A stretch of DNA of 35,252 bases from Flavobacteriaceae bacterium (GCA_030529185.1 JAUMXI010000017.1:1-35252); one strand, 5' to 3'. Shown: positions 1-8,334, numbered from the stretch's first letter. Notes: generated from the sequence alone by a model not told the origin. Translations and numbers: made by a program.

Positions 1-43
1 TTATAGTAGTTTTTAATATTTACTAATCGTTAATAATCAAGTA

Positions 44-1936
44 TTATTTCACTTCCTCAAAATCTGCATCTTGAACATCATCTCCACTACCTTGATTTGG
101 ATTGGCTCCTGCGTTTGGCTGTGCTTCGGCTTGTGCTTTGTAAAGCTCTTCGGAAGCCGCCATCCAAGCGTTATCAAGGGCTTCAGACTTGGTTTTAATG
201 TTTTCTAAATCTTTAGCTTCAAAGACAGTTTTTAGTTCTGCTACTGCCGTTTCTATTGCAGTTTTCTTATCAGCAGAAATTTTGTCGCCAAACTCTTTCA
301 GTTGTTTTTCCGTTTGGAAGATTTGGCCATCTGCCTTATTGATAAGGTCTGCCTCTTCCTTTCTCTTTGCATCGGCTGCGGAATGCTCCTGAGCCTCTTT
401 TTTCATTCTTTCGATTTCCTCATCGGAAAGTCCAGAAGATGCTTGAATTTTAATAGATTGCTCTTTTCCAGTTCCTTTATCCTTCGCCGATACGTGGAGG
501 ATACCATTGGCATCAATATCAAAAGTCACTTCAATTTGAGGCACTCCTCTTGGTGCTGGTGGAATATCAGTCAAATCAAATCTTCCGATTTCCTTATTAT
601 CGTTGAACATTGGTCTTTCCCCTTGTCCTACTCGGATGCTCACCGCTGGTTGATTATCGGATGCTGTAGAGAAAATTTCAGATTTTTTAGCAGGGATAGT
701 GGTATTCGCTTCAATTAATTTCGTGAAAACAGACCCCATTGTTTCAATTCCTAATGACAATGGCGTAACATCGAGAAGCAATACATCTTTCACATCTCCC
801 GTTAAAACGCCCCCTTGAATTGCCGCACCGATAGCCACTACTTCATCAGGATTCACCCCTTTTGATGGTGCTTTACCGAAGAATTTTTCCACTGCTTCTT
901 GAATGGCTGGAATTCTTGTAGAACCACCCACCAAGATGATTTCATCAATATCAGAAACGCTCATTCCTGCATTTGCCAAAGCCGATTTACAAGGTTCAAT
1001 CGTTCTTTGGATAAGGTCGTGTGCCAACTGCTCGAACTTCGCTCTGGTCAAAGTTTTTACCAAGTGTTTAGGTCCAGTAGCCGTTGCCGTGATGTATGGC
1101 AAGTTGATTTCCGTTTGCGTAGAAGAAGATAATTCTATTTTTGCCTTTTCTGCTGCCTCTTTCAATCTTTGAAGAGCAATGGCATCAGTTCTTAAATCCA
1201 TACCTTCTTCCGCTTGGAACTCGGAAGCCATCCAATCTATAATCACATTATCAAAGTCGTCCCCTCCAAGGTGCGTATCTCCATCGGTTGCTTTTACCTC
1301 AAAAGAAGCATTGCCATCAACTTCATACATTTCCAAAACAGAGACATCGTGCGTTCCTCCACCGCAGTCAAACACCACAACATTCATATCTTTTTTGCCC
1401 ACTTTGTCCAATCCATACGCCAAAGCCGCTGCCGTAGGCTCGTTGATAATTCTCTCTACTTTAAGTCCAGCGATTTCTCCTGCCTCTTTCGTTGCCTGTC
1501 TTTGAGCATCGTTGAAGTAAGCTGGAACGGTGATTACCGCCCTTGTCACCTCTTGACCAAGATAATCTTCCGCTGTTTTCTTCATTTTTTGAAGCGTCAT
1601 TGCAGAAATTTCTTGTGGCGTATATTCTCTATCGTCTATTTTTACTTTTACTGTATCATTTGGACCTTTTACCAATTCGTAAGGCACTTTTCCAGTTTCC
1701 TCACCGAATTTAGCTCCGATAAATCTTTTAATAGAATAAATGGTTTTCTTTGGGTTGGTCACCGCCTGTCTTTTTGCAGGGTCTCCCACTTTTCTTTCAC
1801 CATCTTCTGTAAATGCTACGATAGACGGCGTAGTTCTTTTCCCTTCTGCATTAGGGATTACCACCGGGTCTTTCCCTTCCATTACAGCTACACAAGAGTT
1901 CGTTGTTCCTAAATCAATTCCAATTATTTTACTCAT
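44..1936 (-). CDS. dnaK: Molecular chaperone DnaK (Hsp70)
   Basis: DnaK binds exposed hydrophobic segments of unfolded cytosolic proteins and releases them in an ATP-driven cycle with DnaJ and GrpE. The 630-aa length is normal for the family. The N-terminus carries the Hsp70 signature [13 protein letters not shown], followed by the phosphate-binding motif [12 protein letters not shown] near residue 195 and [10 protein letters not shown] near residue 338. The substrate-binding domain follows the linker [16 protein letters not shown], and the protein ends in the acidic tail DADFEEVK typical of bacterial DnaK. The ATG is the natural start because the signature begins four residues later. Neither dnaJ nor grpE is in the window; the gene appears to stand alone, with an acyl-CoA synthetase upstream on the same strand behind its own terminator. 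I see no convincing terminator in the 43 bases after the stop. Identification is essentially certain. Confidence 0.98.
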   Translation of the reverse strand: MSKIIGIDLGTTNSCVAVMEGKDPVVIPNAEGKRTTPSIVAFTEDGERKVGDPAKRQAVTNPKKTIYSIKRFIGAKFGEETGKVPYELVKGPNDTVKVKIDDREYTPQEISAMTLQKMKKTAEDYLGQEVTRAVITVPAYFNDAQRQATKEAGEIAGLKVERIINEPTAAALAYGLDKVGKKDMNVVVFDCGGGTHDVSVLEMYEVDGNASFEVKATDGDTHLGGDDFDNVIIDWMASEFQAEEGMDLRTDAIALQRLKEAAEKAKIELSSSTQTEINLPYITATATGPKHLVKTLTRAKFEQLAHDLIQRTIEPCKSALANAGMSVSDIDEIILVGGSTRIPAIQEAVEKFFGKAPSKGVNPDEVVAIGAAIQGGVLTGDVKDVLLLDVTPLSLGIETMGSVFTKLIEANTTIPAKKSEIFSTASDNQPAVSIRVGQGERPMFNDNKEIGRFDLTDIPPAPRGVPQIEVTFDIDANGILHVSAKDKGTGKEQSIKIQASSGLSDEEIERMKKEAQEHSAADAKRKEEADLINKADGQIFQTEKQLKEFGDKISADKKTAIETAVAELKTVFEAKDLENIKTKSEALDNAWMAASEELYKAQAEAQPNAGANPNQGSGDDVQDADFEEVK

Positions 1937-2000
1937 ATTCTTACTTGTTATTTTGAAAAATTAATAAATGTTAAAATTCTTTACATCCAATTATTCTCTA

Positions 2001-2030
2001 AAAATATACCAAGCATAAAAATATGACAAA
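2001..2030 (-). promoter_or_regulatory. Putative dnaK promoter
   Basis: On the minus strand a TTTG (2030-2027) lies 18 nt before TATATTTT (2008-2001), one base short of the Bacteroidota -7 consensus TAnnTTTG. This leaves an untranslated leader of nearly 60 nt. The -33 side overlaps TGCCA-ATT-TGTCA, a direct repeat of a TGnCA half-site that could be a regulator site. There is no CIRCE-type inverted repeat. This is inferred from motif match only. Confidence 0.45.
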
Positions 2031-2065
2031 TTGGCACACTTGATTTCATTTCTGTCTTAAAAAAC

Positions 2066-2104
2066 AAAAAACTTCACTCTTATTTAATGAGAGTAAAGTT
2101 TTTT
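2066..2104 (-). terminator. Rho-independent terminator after the acyl-CoA synthetase gene
   Basis: Arms 2066-2080 and 2090-2104 form a 15-bp stem around a 9-nt loop. The one C/A mismatch on the plus strand becomes a G-U pair in minus-strand RNA, and the arm ends in a T tract on that strand. It starts about 25 bases after the stop codon of the minus-strand acyl-CoA synthetase gene. Confidence 0.8.
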
Positions 2105-2128
2105 AATATTTTGATTATCAACAATGTA

Positions 2129-3904
2129 CTAATCTTTATAAAAAGATTCTATTTGCAGTTTTAATTTGTCCATCACCACTCTTCTTTTAATTTTCAGTGT
2201 TGGGGTAAGCTCTCCTTTTTCAATGGTAAATTCTTCTGGAAGAAGTGTGAATTTCTTAATTTTCTCAAAAGGAGACTGGTTTTTCTGGACTTCATCAATG
2301 ATTTTTTGGAATTTTTCCTTAATATTTGGCATTTCCAAAAGTTGCATTTTTTCATTAATGTTCATTTTCACATAATCTTTAAACTCCTCCCAATCCTTAA
2401 CTAAATTTTCAAAATTCGGTACAATGAAAGAAGTAACATAAGGTTTCCCTTCCGCTACAATCAAGGCTTGGGAAATGCTCGGGTGTGTTTGCAAAGGCAA
2501 TTCAATAGACTGCGGAGCTATATACTTACCATTAGAGGTTTTCATCAAGTCTTTAATTCTATCTATGATATAAAGGTTCCCATTTTCATCTAATCTTCCT
2601 GCATCACCCGTTCTAAAATATCCATCTTCAGTAAACACCTTTGCCGTTTCATCAGGATTATTGTAATATCCCTTCATCACTCCTTTATATTTTACCAAAA
2701 TCTCGTTTTGCTCACCTATTTTAACATCCACCCCTTTCAATGGAACGCCCACGCTTCCGTGAATATAATTTTTTGAGGGATAAGCCGTCACCGTAGCACA
2801 AGTTTCTGTAAGCCCATAGCCCACAATTATAGGCAAGCCAATTGCCTCAAAAAACTCTGCGATTTCTTTCTTCAGCATTGCTCCCCCCACTGGCATAAAG
2901 CCTAAATTTCCTCCTAATTCATTTTTAATTTTATTAAATACCAATTTAGAGAAAATCTGATATTGTAAATTTAAAAAGAATGGAACAGTCTCTCCTTTTC
3001 TCTTTTTCTCTGCATATTTCATTCCCACTTCAAGGGCTTTTCTGAATAGCTTTTGCTTTGTAGCACTTGCCGTATTTATCTTTCCTAAAAGCAATTGATA
3101 AATTTTCTCATAAAGACGAGGGACAGAGCACATTGCCCAAGGTTTTACTTCTTTCAAGGCCTGAGAAACTTCTTTGGGATTGTCTAAAATAGCCACTTCT
3201 CCCCCTTGTGAAAGGAAAAAAGAAGTCCAAGCTTTTTCAAAAATATGACTCAACGGCAAGAATGCCAATGATTTTTTTCCGTGCAAATTTTCAATATTGA
3301 AAAAATCTTTATGAGCCTCCACAACCGCTGCAAAATTTTCGTGAGCCAAAACCACCCCTTTGGGCATTCCCGTCGTCCCCGAAGTATATAAAATTGTAGA
3401 AACATCATCATCTAAAACCTCTTCATATTCGGCTACATCTTCATAAACACTTCTCCATTTTGGGAAATAATATTCTGTATCCGTTGGAGTTTCTATATCC
3501 ACAGAAGAAATTACCTGAACACTTTGAAAATCAGCTTCTTTCTTAATCTCTCTAAGAATATTAAGCTGAGCAAGATCTCCTACCAAAATTGCCTTGATTT
3601 GGGTTTGTTTGATGATAAAAGCAGTTTGTTCTTGACTATTTGTTGCGTAAATAGGCACTGCTACACCTCCGAGCATTTGCGTTGCCAAATCTACCAAAAT
3701 CCAATCTTTTGAGTTAGCAGAATACAAACCTACTTTATCTTGTTTTTTTACCCCAATACTTTTCAACGCATTGATGGTACGAGCTAATTCTTTACCGAAC
3801 TCACTCCAAGTCAATGATTTCCAAACTCCATTTTCTCTAAAAGAAATTGCTGGTGCCGTTGCCAATGAACGGATATTGTTTTGTATTAATGAAAGTACAT
3901 TCAT
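2129..3904 (-). CDS. Long-chain fatty acid-CoA ligase (FadD-like, AMP-binding)
   Basis: This enzyme activates fatty acids with ATP and CoA to acyl-CoA, feeding beta-oxidation or lipid synthesis. The 591-aa protein has the adenylate-forming family motifs in order: the P-loop YTSGTTGMPKG (residues 173-183), GYGLTETCATVT in the middle, and TGDAGRLDENGNLYIIDR before the C-terminal domain, with DLMKTSNGKYIAPQ following. Length and motifs fit the long-chain acyl-CoA synthetases common in Bacteroidota. No signal peptide is visible, so it is probably cytosolic or peripheral to the inner membrane. It appears monocistronic: a TATCTTTG promoter element lies 20 nt before the ATG and a strong terminator follows. 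Chain-length specificity cannot be read from the sequence, and several paralogues usually exist in such genomes, so I assign no symbol. Confidence 0.93.
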   Translation of the reverse strand: MNVLSLIQNNIRSLATAPAISFRENGVWKSLTWSEFGKELARTINALKSIGVKKQDKVGLYSANSKDWILVDLATQMLGGVAVPIYATNSQEQTAFIIKQTQIKAILVGDLAQLNILREIKKEADFQSVQVISSVDIETPTDTEYYFPKWRSVYEDVAEYEEVLDDDVSTILYTSGTTGMPKGVVLAHENFAAVVEAHKDFFNIENLHGKKSLAFLPLSHIFEKAWTSFFLSQGGEVAILDNPKEVSQALKEVKPWAMCSVPRLYEKIYQLLLGKINTASATKQKLFRKALEVGMKYAEKKRKGETVPFFLNLQYQIFSKLVFNKIKNELGGNLGFMPVGGAMLKKEIAEFFEAIGLPIIVGYGLTETCATVTAYPSKNYIHGSVGVPLKGVDVKIGEQNEILVKYKGVMKGYYNNPDETAKVFTEDGYFRTGDAGRLDENGNLYIIDRIKDLMKTSNGKYIAPQSIELPLQTHPSISQALIVAEGKPYVTSFIVPNFENLVKDWEEFKDYVKMNINEKMQLLEMPNIKEKFQKIIDEVQKNQSPFEKIKKFTLLPEEFTIEKGELTPTLKIKRRVVMDKLKLQIESFYKD

Positions 3905-3924
3905 ATATCCAATTTTTCTAAATG

Positions 3925-3932
3925 CAAAGATA
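3925..3932 (-). promoter_or_regulatory. -7 promoter element of the acyl-CoA synthetase gene
   Basis: The minus strand reads TATCTTTG, a full match to TAnnTTTG, 20 nt before the ATG. No TTG stands at the expected -33 distance. The same octamer precedes dapA, rsmA and the CoA-transferase family gene in this window. Confidence 0.6.
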
Positions 3933-4086
3933 AGATTTCAAATGAATTAATCACTAAAAATTTTACTTTAATTTTAATACTACAAAATTAAACAAATATT
4001 TAAATATATGCAAAACATTTTATTTAATAATACTTTAACAATATTTTAAACTTTAAACAAACTATTTTTTTTACTTTATATAAAAA

Positions 4087-4120
4087 CAAAAAAACTCTCG
4101 ATAAATTGAGAGTTTTTTTG
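4087..4120 (-). terminator. Terminator of the nrd operon
   Basis: Perfect 13-bp inverted repeat (4087-4099 with 4108-4120) with an 8-nt loop. The arms contain A7/T7 runs, so it can supply a U tract on either strand. It begins seven bases past the nrdA stop, and the next gene downstream is on the same strand with its own promoter, so it most likely ends the nrd transcript. Confidence 0.85.
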
Positions 4121-4126
4121 TTTATT

Positions 4127-5788
4127 CTACGCTTCGCAACTTGCACAATTCACGAAATTAATCATCAATTCTTTGGAAACCGACTGCGAACGCTGATAGT
4201 AAAGCGTTTTAACTCCTGATTTCCAAGCCTCTATCATCAATTTATTGACATCTTTTACTGGAAGTGTAGATGGAATATTCAGGTTAAGACTCTGCGACTG
4301 GTCTATAAACTGCTGACGCTGTGCCGCTTGAGTGATAATCTCCATCGGTGAAATTTCCTTAAAGGTCTTAAACACATCTTTTTCTTCTTGAGTCAATTCC
4401 TTCAAATGCTGAACAGACCCGTGATTGAGCATAATATCTCGCCAAACATCTTCATTATCTAATCCTTTATCTTCCAATAATTTAGCTAAATATTTATTCT
4501 TACGCATAAAGTTCCCTTTCGCTAAACCTGCCTTATAATAATTTGAGGCAAAAGGCTCAATACCTGGGGAAGTTTGCCCCAAAATTGCCGAACTAGAAGT
4601 TGTAGGAGCGATTGCCATCGTAGTGGTATTTCTCAATCCGTAGCCTTTCAATAATTCTGGTTCGCCATAAATATGAGCCAATTCCTTAGATGCCGCAATG
4701 GATTGCTCTTGAATTTGTTTGAAAACTTTAGCGTTGAACATTTTAGCCTCCATACTTTCAAACGGAATCATATTTCTCTGTAAATAAGAATGATAGCCTA
4801 AAACTCCAAGCCCCAACGCTCTGTGTCTTATCGCAAAATTTCTCGCTGATTGCAGATAATAATTCCCCTCTGTTTTTTCAATAAATTCTGACAATACCGC
4901 ATCAAGGAAATAAATTGCCAACTTCACAGCATCGGTATCTTTCCATTCATCATAAAGCTCCAAATTCATTGAGCTTAAACAACATATGAAACTTTCCTCC
5001 GCTGTAGAAGGCAACATAATTTCTGAACAAAGATTACTTGCATTGATAGTCAAACCTTTATCCTTATAAACTTGAGGCTTATTTCTATTCACATTATCGG
5101 AGAAGAAAATATACGGCAACCCCTTTTGCTGACGGCTTTCCAAGACTTTTGCCCAAATTTTTCTCTTTTCCATATCGCCATCTATCATATCTTGAATCCA
5201 ATAATCTGGCACACAGACTCCAATAAATAAGTTTTGAATAGACGAACCAATATCCTTAATGGAAAGAAACTCCTCAATATCATTATGGTCAATATCCAAA
5301 TAAGCCGCAAAAGCCCCACGGCGAACACCTCCTTGTGATACGACATCCATCGCTGTATCAAATAGTTTCATAAAAGAAACTGCTCCAGAGGATTTCCCAT
5401 TGTCCGTTACGGCTGTTCCCCTATGCCTCAACTCTCCGAAATAGCCCGAAGTCCCGCCTCCGATTTTCGTCTGCATAATTACCTCACCCATTTTGTGCGT
5501 AATCCCCTCAATGCTATCGGGAATATGCACATTAAAGCAAGAAATCGGCAACCCTCTTTGCGTTCCCATATTTGCCCAAACAGGCGAAGAGAAGGAAATC
5601 CAACCTTTCATAATCATCTCCTTAAAGGCTGATTGTAATTCTGGTTTGTAGAGCCTTTTCGCTGCTGCTGAAGTAATTCTATCAATAGCACCCTCTACGG
5701 TTTCTCCTTTTAATAAATATCCTCTGTTAAGCATCTGCTCAGACTCCTCATTGAGCCACCAAATATCTTTATTTAATGTTTCTTCCAT
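4127..5788 (-). CDS. nrdA: Ribonucleoside-diphosphate reductase, alpha (large) subunit, class I
   Basis: NrdA reduces ribonucleoside diphosphates to deoxyribonucleotides, using a radical generated in NrdB. Visible catalytic features are Cys84 (PISCFN), the active-site motif NLCSE with Asn252, Cys254 (the likely thiyl radical cysteine) and Glu256, a further cysteine pair at 269/270, the tandem tyrosines 530-531 of the radical-transfer path, and the redox-active C-terminal tail with Cys548 and Cys551. At 553 aa it is about 200 residues shorter than Escherichia coli NrdA. The N-terminal ATP-cone, which senses dATP, appears to be missing, since the protein starts close to the catalytic core. It is the last gene of a four-gene operon, with the small 88-aa gene ending only 7 nt upstream. 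Function is certain from the motifs; lack of the ATP-cone is inferred from length and the absence of its motif. Confidence 0.96.
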   Translation of the reverse strand: MEETLNKDIWWLNEESEQMLNRGYLLKGETVEGAIDRITSAAAKRLYKPELQSAFKEMIMKGWISFSSPVWANMGTQRGLPISCFNVHIPDSIEGITHKMGEVIMQTKIGGGTSGYFGELRHRGTAVTDNGKSSGAVSFMKLFDTAMDVVSQGGVRRGAFAAYLDIDHNDIEEFLSIKDIGSSIQNLFIGVCVPDYWIQDMIDGDMEKRKIWAKVLESRQQKGLPYIFFSDNVNRNKPQVYKDKGLTINASNLCSEIMLPSTAEESFICCLSSMNLELYDEWKDTDAVKLAIYFLDAVLSEFIEKTEGNYYLQSARNFAIRHRALGLGVLGYHSYLQRNMIPFESMEAKMFNAKVFKQIQEQSIAASKELAHIYGEPELLKGYGLRNTTTMAIAPTTSSSAILGQTSPGIEPFASNYYKAGLAKGNFMRKNKYLAKLLEDKGLDNEDVWRDIMLNHGSVQHLKELTQEEKDVFKTFKEISPMEIITQAAQRQQFIDQSQSLNLNIPSTLPVKDVNKLMIEAWKSGVKTLYYQRSQSVSKELMINFVNCASCEA

Positions 5789-5795
5789 TTTTAAA

Positions 5796-6062
5796 TTATT
5801 TTATTTCAAACTTTTGACAAGCCTCTAATTCTCCAACTTTCACTTTGCTAATATGGGTAAATTTCACATTTGGAGCTGCTGTAATAAACTGCACGGATTT
5901 TTTCACGCAATAGCCAATTTTATACGCCACTGCAATGCAGACTTTGTGCTCACCAACCAATCCCATTCCCATATAAATGTATTCTCCTAAATTAAATCCT
6001 TCTTCTTTATTCAGCTCTCTTTCTTGTTGAATTTCTTCTGTTATAAAATCTTCTGGTTTCAT
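5796..6062 (-). CDS. Small protein of unknown function in the nrd operon (88 aa)
   Basis: I do not recognise this family. The protein has an acidic, Glu-rich N-terminal helix-like stretch (residues 3-22), a Gly/Met-rich segment (residues 26-38) and a more basic, probably beta-rich second half with cysteines at 42, 52 and 82. No signal peptide or membrane segment is visible, so it is probably cytosolic. It starts at an ATG 35 nt after the protein-glutaminase gene and stops 7 nt before the nrdA ATG, so it is almost surely translated from the nrd mRNA. It is not in frame with nrdA and lacks an ATP-cone motif, so it is not a split-off nrdA domain of that type. It could be a ribonucleotide-reductase accessory protein, or an inhibitor or immunity partner of the neighbouring deamidase. 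Neither is shown by the sequence. Confidence 0.75.
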   Translation of the reverse strand: MKPEDFITEEIQQERELNKEEGFNLGEYIYMGMGLVGEHKVCIAVAYKIGYCVKKSVQFITAAPNVKFTHISKVKVGELEACQKFEIK

Positions 6063-6097
6063 ATAATTTAATCTATTTTATAAATATCAATATTCCT

Positions 6098-7066
6098 TTA
6101 AAATCCACAAGATACAGTAGATGGAACAGGCAAAAAACAACCAAACACCCTTGAAAAAATTTGCAAAACACAATCTGTATTTTTATAGTTAGGGTCATAA
6201 ATTACCTTATCACCATTAATATTTCGTGCATAAATATCCGAAGACACGGTGATAGATTTCGTTATCTCTACATCACCACAAGAACTATTTTGACAAGCCT
6301 TTTCCCATTCTTCTACCGACAAAGGTCCTTTTTTAGAAATTGAAGGGTCTAAAATTTTCTTCTGAACCTTACCTCTTTCATCTCTATAAGAAACCAAAAC
6401 AGAAGTGTGATAGCTCCAATTTACGCAACAGCCTCCTCTCTCTGGTGTTATCCCATCATATCTTATCCTCAAATTACCATAAATAAACTGTTTTTCGCAA
6501 TCATAACCTTTTTGAGCTAAAAACTGCTTCATCTTATGGGCTCTTGCATAACAGCCATCTTCAGGATAATCAAACGAAATACAAGGATATTTCTTATCAA
6601 AAGAACAAGTTTGAGTCTTGATTTCCTCAAATAATTTATTCAATGTTGCCTCATCAGGAACTATGGATTGTAGATTAGAATTTACTTTCGTTATTGGGAT
6701 AGAAGCTCGTTCCAACATCTTTTTATCTTCCTCCGAAATTTCCTCTACTCTTACAATTTTATTCGTACCTTCCTTAAAATAGAAAGTCAAAAACTCTCCA
6801 TTTTTTTGTGCCTTTTCAATAAGTGCAACAAACTTTTGATTACTCTGATTTTCCTCTAATTGAAAAAATCGATGCGAAATCAGTAATGATACTTTTAATT
6901 CATTACTCTCCTTCTTCACCTCAGTAGGCATATCGATATGGCGAATTTCTGGAATTTCACCCAATCTATGTTTTGGAGTTTCTCCCACTTTGTCTTTTCT
7001 AGAACAACTGAAAATCAATAAAATTGCTGTTAAAATCAAAAAAAATCTTTTCATTTCTAAAAACAT
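6098..7066 (-). CDS. Secreted or lipid-anchored protein-glutaminase (protein glutamine deamidase) with pro-region
   Basis: Protein-glutaminase (EC 3.5.1.44) converts side-chain glutamine in proteins to glutamate, releasing ammonia. The C-terminal half, from about residue 133, closely follows the mature Chryseobacterium proteolyticum enzyme as I recall it: DGCYARAHKMKQFL, GYDCEKQFIYGNL, CCVNWSYH, ILDPS and the ending SCGF. The known catalytic triad is visible as Cys172, His220 and Asp240. Eleven cysteines in this half (154, 162, 172, 190, 213, 214, 258, 263, 299, 310, 320) appear at corresponding places, implying disulfides and export. Residues 22-132 would be the inhibitory pro-region. The N-terminus is a signal peptide ending LIFSC, a possible lipobox with Cys21, so it may be a lipoprotein; the secreted homologue is not known to be one. 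Starting at Met5 gives a cleaner signal peptide. The gene lies 9 nt after nrdB, an odd location. Confidence 0.9.
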   Translation of the reverse strand: MFLEMKRFFLILTAILLIFSCSRKDKVGETPKHRLGEIPEIRHIDMPTEVKKESNELKVSLLISHRFFQLEENQSNQKFVALIEKAQKNGEFLTFYFKEGTNKIVRVEEISEEDKKMLERASIPITKVNSNLQSIVPDEATLNKLFEEIKTQTCSFDKKYPCISFDYPEDGCYARAHKMKQFLAQKGYDCEKQFIYGNLRIRYDGITPERGGCCVNWSYHTSVLVSYRDERGKVQKKILDPSISKKGPLSVEEWEKACQNSSCGDVEITKSITVSSDIYARNINGDKVIYDPNYKNTDCVLQIFSRVFGCFLPVPSTVSCGF

Positions 7067-7075
7067 TTAGTTTAA

Positions 7076-8035
7076 TTAAAACAAATCATTCGCTGTGATG
7101 GATTTATCGTGCTTGGTGTAATCTACTGGGCGTTTCGCAAAAAAATCGTCCAGAGAATTGGCAAACACCTCTTCCTCAAACCAAAGAATTGGCTTTACTT
7201 CCTCCGATGAGATATTAAAAGGACGCCCAATCCCCAACTGCACAAGAGAATCGTCCAGACGATAACGCATATAGTTTGCCAAATCTTTTTTCGTGAAGAA
7301 ACTCAATTCGCCTTCCTCAAAAATCCAATCCAACATTTTGTCCTCCAATTCAATATAATTTTTAATAAACGCGCTTACCTCTCCGATGGCTTGTTCCTTT
7401 TTTTCTGGATATTCCTCAAAAATTTTCTTGATGATGTAAATCCCTGCATTGGCGTGAAGTTGCTCATCAACCGAAGTCCAAGCGATAATATTTGCAACAT
7501 TTTTCATATAGCCTTTGAAACGCGTGAAAGACAAAATCGTAGCGAACTGGCTGAACAAGGAGGCGTTTTCAATAATCAAAGTGAAAAATAAAATTCTCTC
7601 CAACGCATTCTCTTTATTTTTTGCCAAATATTCTTTCAAAACCTTATTTCTTTCCTTAAAAATTGGCACTTCCAATAAAGTTTCAAACTCGTTATTGTAG
7701 CCTAAAACCTCTAAAAGACGGGAATACGCCTCGCTGTGGCGAAACTCACACTCCGCAAAAGTTGCCCCCAATCCATTAAATTCAGGCTTTGGAAAAAGGT
7801 CATACAAATCTCCCCAAAAAGTCTTTACGGATACTTCTACTTGGGCAATTCCCAACAAAGCTCTCTTCACCGCTTCTTTTTCTATGGGTGTTAAATTAGA
7901 CTTAAAATCCTGAACATCTGCTGTAAATTCTACCTCTGAATGCACCCAAAAAGATTTATTCATAGCATCCACAAACTGCATTATTTCTGGATATTCAAAA
8001 GGTTTGTAGTTTTCTCTCTTGTCAAAAATAGCCAT
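7076..8035 (-). CDS. nrdB: Ribonucleoside-diphosphate reductase, beta (small) subunit, class I
   Basis: NrdB holds the dimetal centre and makes the radical that drives NrdA catalysis. The 319-aa protein shows metal ligands Glu97 and His100 (ECEFRH), Glu156 (LIIENASLF), and Glu191 and His194 (DEQLH), with Glu67 as the probable first ligand. Tyr104 lies four residues after His100, exactly where the radical tyrosine of class Ia enzymes is found, so a tyrosyl-radical enzyme is expected. The length is that of a plain R2 without the N-terminal ATP-cone found in some flavobacterial NrdB proteins. It is the first gene of the operon; a TATTTTTG promoter element lies 44 nt upstream of the ATG. Two unrelated genes separate it from nrdA. 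Metal type (Fe or Mn) cannot be read from the sequence. Confidence 0.96.
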   Translation of the reverse strand: MAIFDKRENYKPFEYPEIMQFVDAMNKSFWVHSEVEFTADVQDFKSNLTPIEKEAVKRALLGIAQVEVSVKTFWGDLYDLFPKPEFNGLGATFAECEFRHSEAYSRLLEVLGYNNEFETLLEVPIFKERNKVLKEYLAKNKENALERILFFTLIIENASLFSQFATILSFTRFKGYMKNVANIIAWTSVDEQLHANAGIYIIKKIFEEYPEKKEQAIGEVSAFIKNYIELEDKMLDWIFEEGELSFFTKKDLANYMRYRLDDSLVQLGIGRPFNISSEEVKPILWFEEEVFANSLDDFFAKRPVDYTKHDKSITANDLF

Positions 8036-8079
8036 ATTTATTTATTTTTTCTGTTCAACAAATTCTAATTTTTCAATTA

Positions 8080-8087
8080 CAAAAATA
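8080..8087 (-). promoter_or_regulatory. Putative promoter (-7 element) of the nrd operon
   Basis: The minus strand reads TATTTTTG, matching TAnnTTTG, 44 nt before the nrdB ATG. The 8036-8334 intergenic stretch otherwise holds only AT-rich sequence and the atpG terminator at its far end. I could not find a convincing NrdR box. Confidence 0.45.
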
Positions 8088-8275
8088 GAAAGAAATAAAA
8101 GTTTTATTCTCCTAAAAAGAGATTTTATTTTTAAAAGTTTTCCACACTAATAAAAGCCCTATCAATAAAGTGTTTAGAATATTATTGCATTAATAAAATT
8201 AAACGCTTTTAAATTTAAGTTTTATTTACAAACATTTTCATTTAAACAAAATTCAATCTAAATACGCAAGTACAT

Positions 8276-8315
8276 AAAAAAAGAAGCATTAGAAATGGCT
8301 AATACTTCTTTTTTA
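8276..8315 (-). terminator. Terminator of the atp operon
   Basis: Stem arms 8281-8292 and 8299-8310, extended by A/T runs on both sides, around a 6-nt loop. One plus-strand mismatch becomes G-U in minus-strand RNA, which ends in a long U tract. It lies about 20 bases after the atpG stop. Confidence 0.8.
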
Positions 8316-8334
8316 TTATTTAATCTTGATGATT

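Noticed and set aside
1-43. Terminator after dnaK
   Set aside because: Only an A/T palindrome (AATAAT/ATTATT) overlaps the stop codon; no stable hairpin with a T tract is visible before the window edge.
1214-1912. Long open frame of 232 codons on the plus strand opposite dnaK
   Set aside because: It lies entirely antisense to a certain gene, has a low-complexity Phe/Ser/His/Arg-rich translation and shows no family motif. It is a codon-usage shadow.
2018-2050. Sigma-54 type site suggested by TTGGCAC upstream of dnaK
   Set aside because: There is no matching GC element at the required distance.
5788-6062. The 88-aa gene as a detached N-terminal domain of NrdA
   Set aside because: It is in a different frame from nrdA, has its own start and stop, and lacks the ATP-cone motif.
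8100-8334. NrdR box or other operator before nrdB
   Set aside because: ACACT and AGTGT arms near 8144 and 8170 are only five bases and too far apart for a 16-bp NrdR box.
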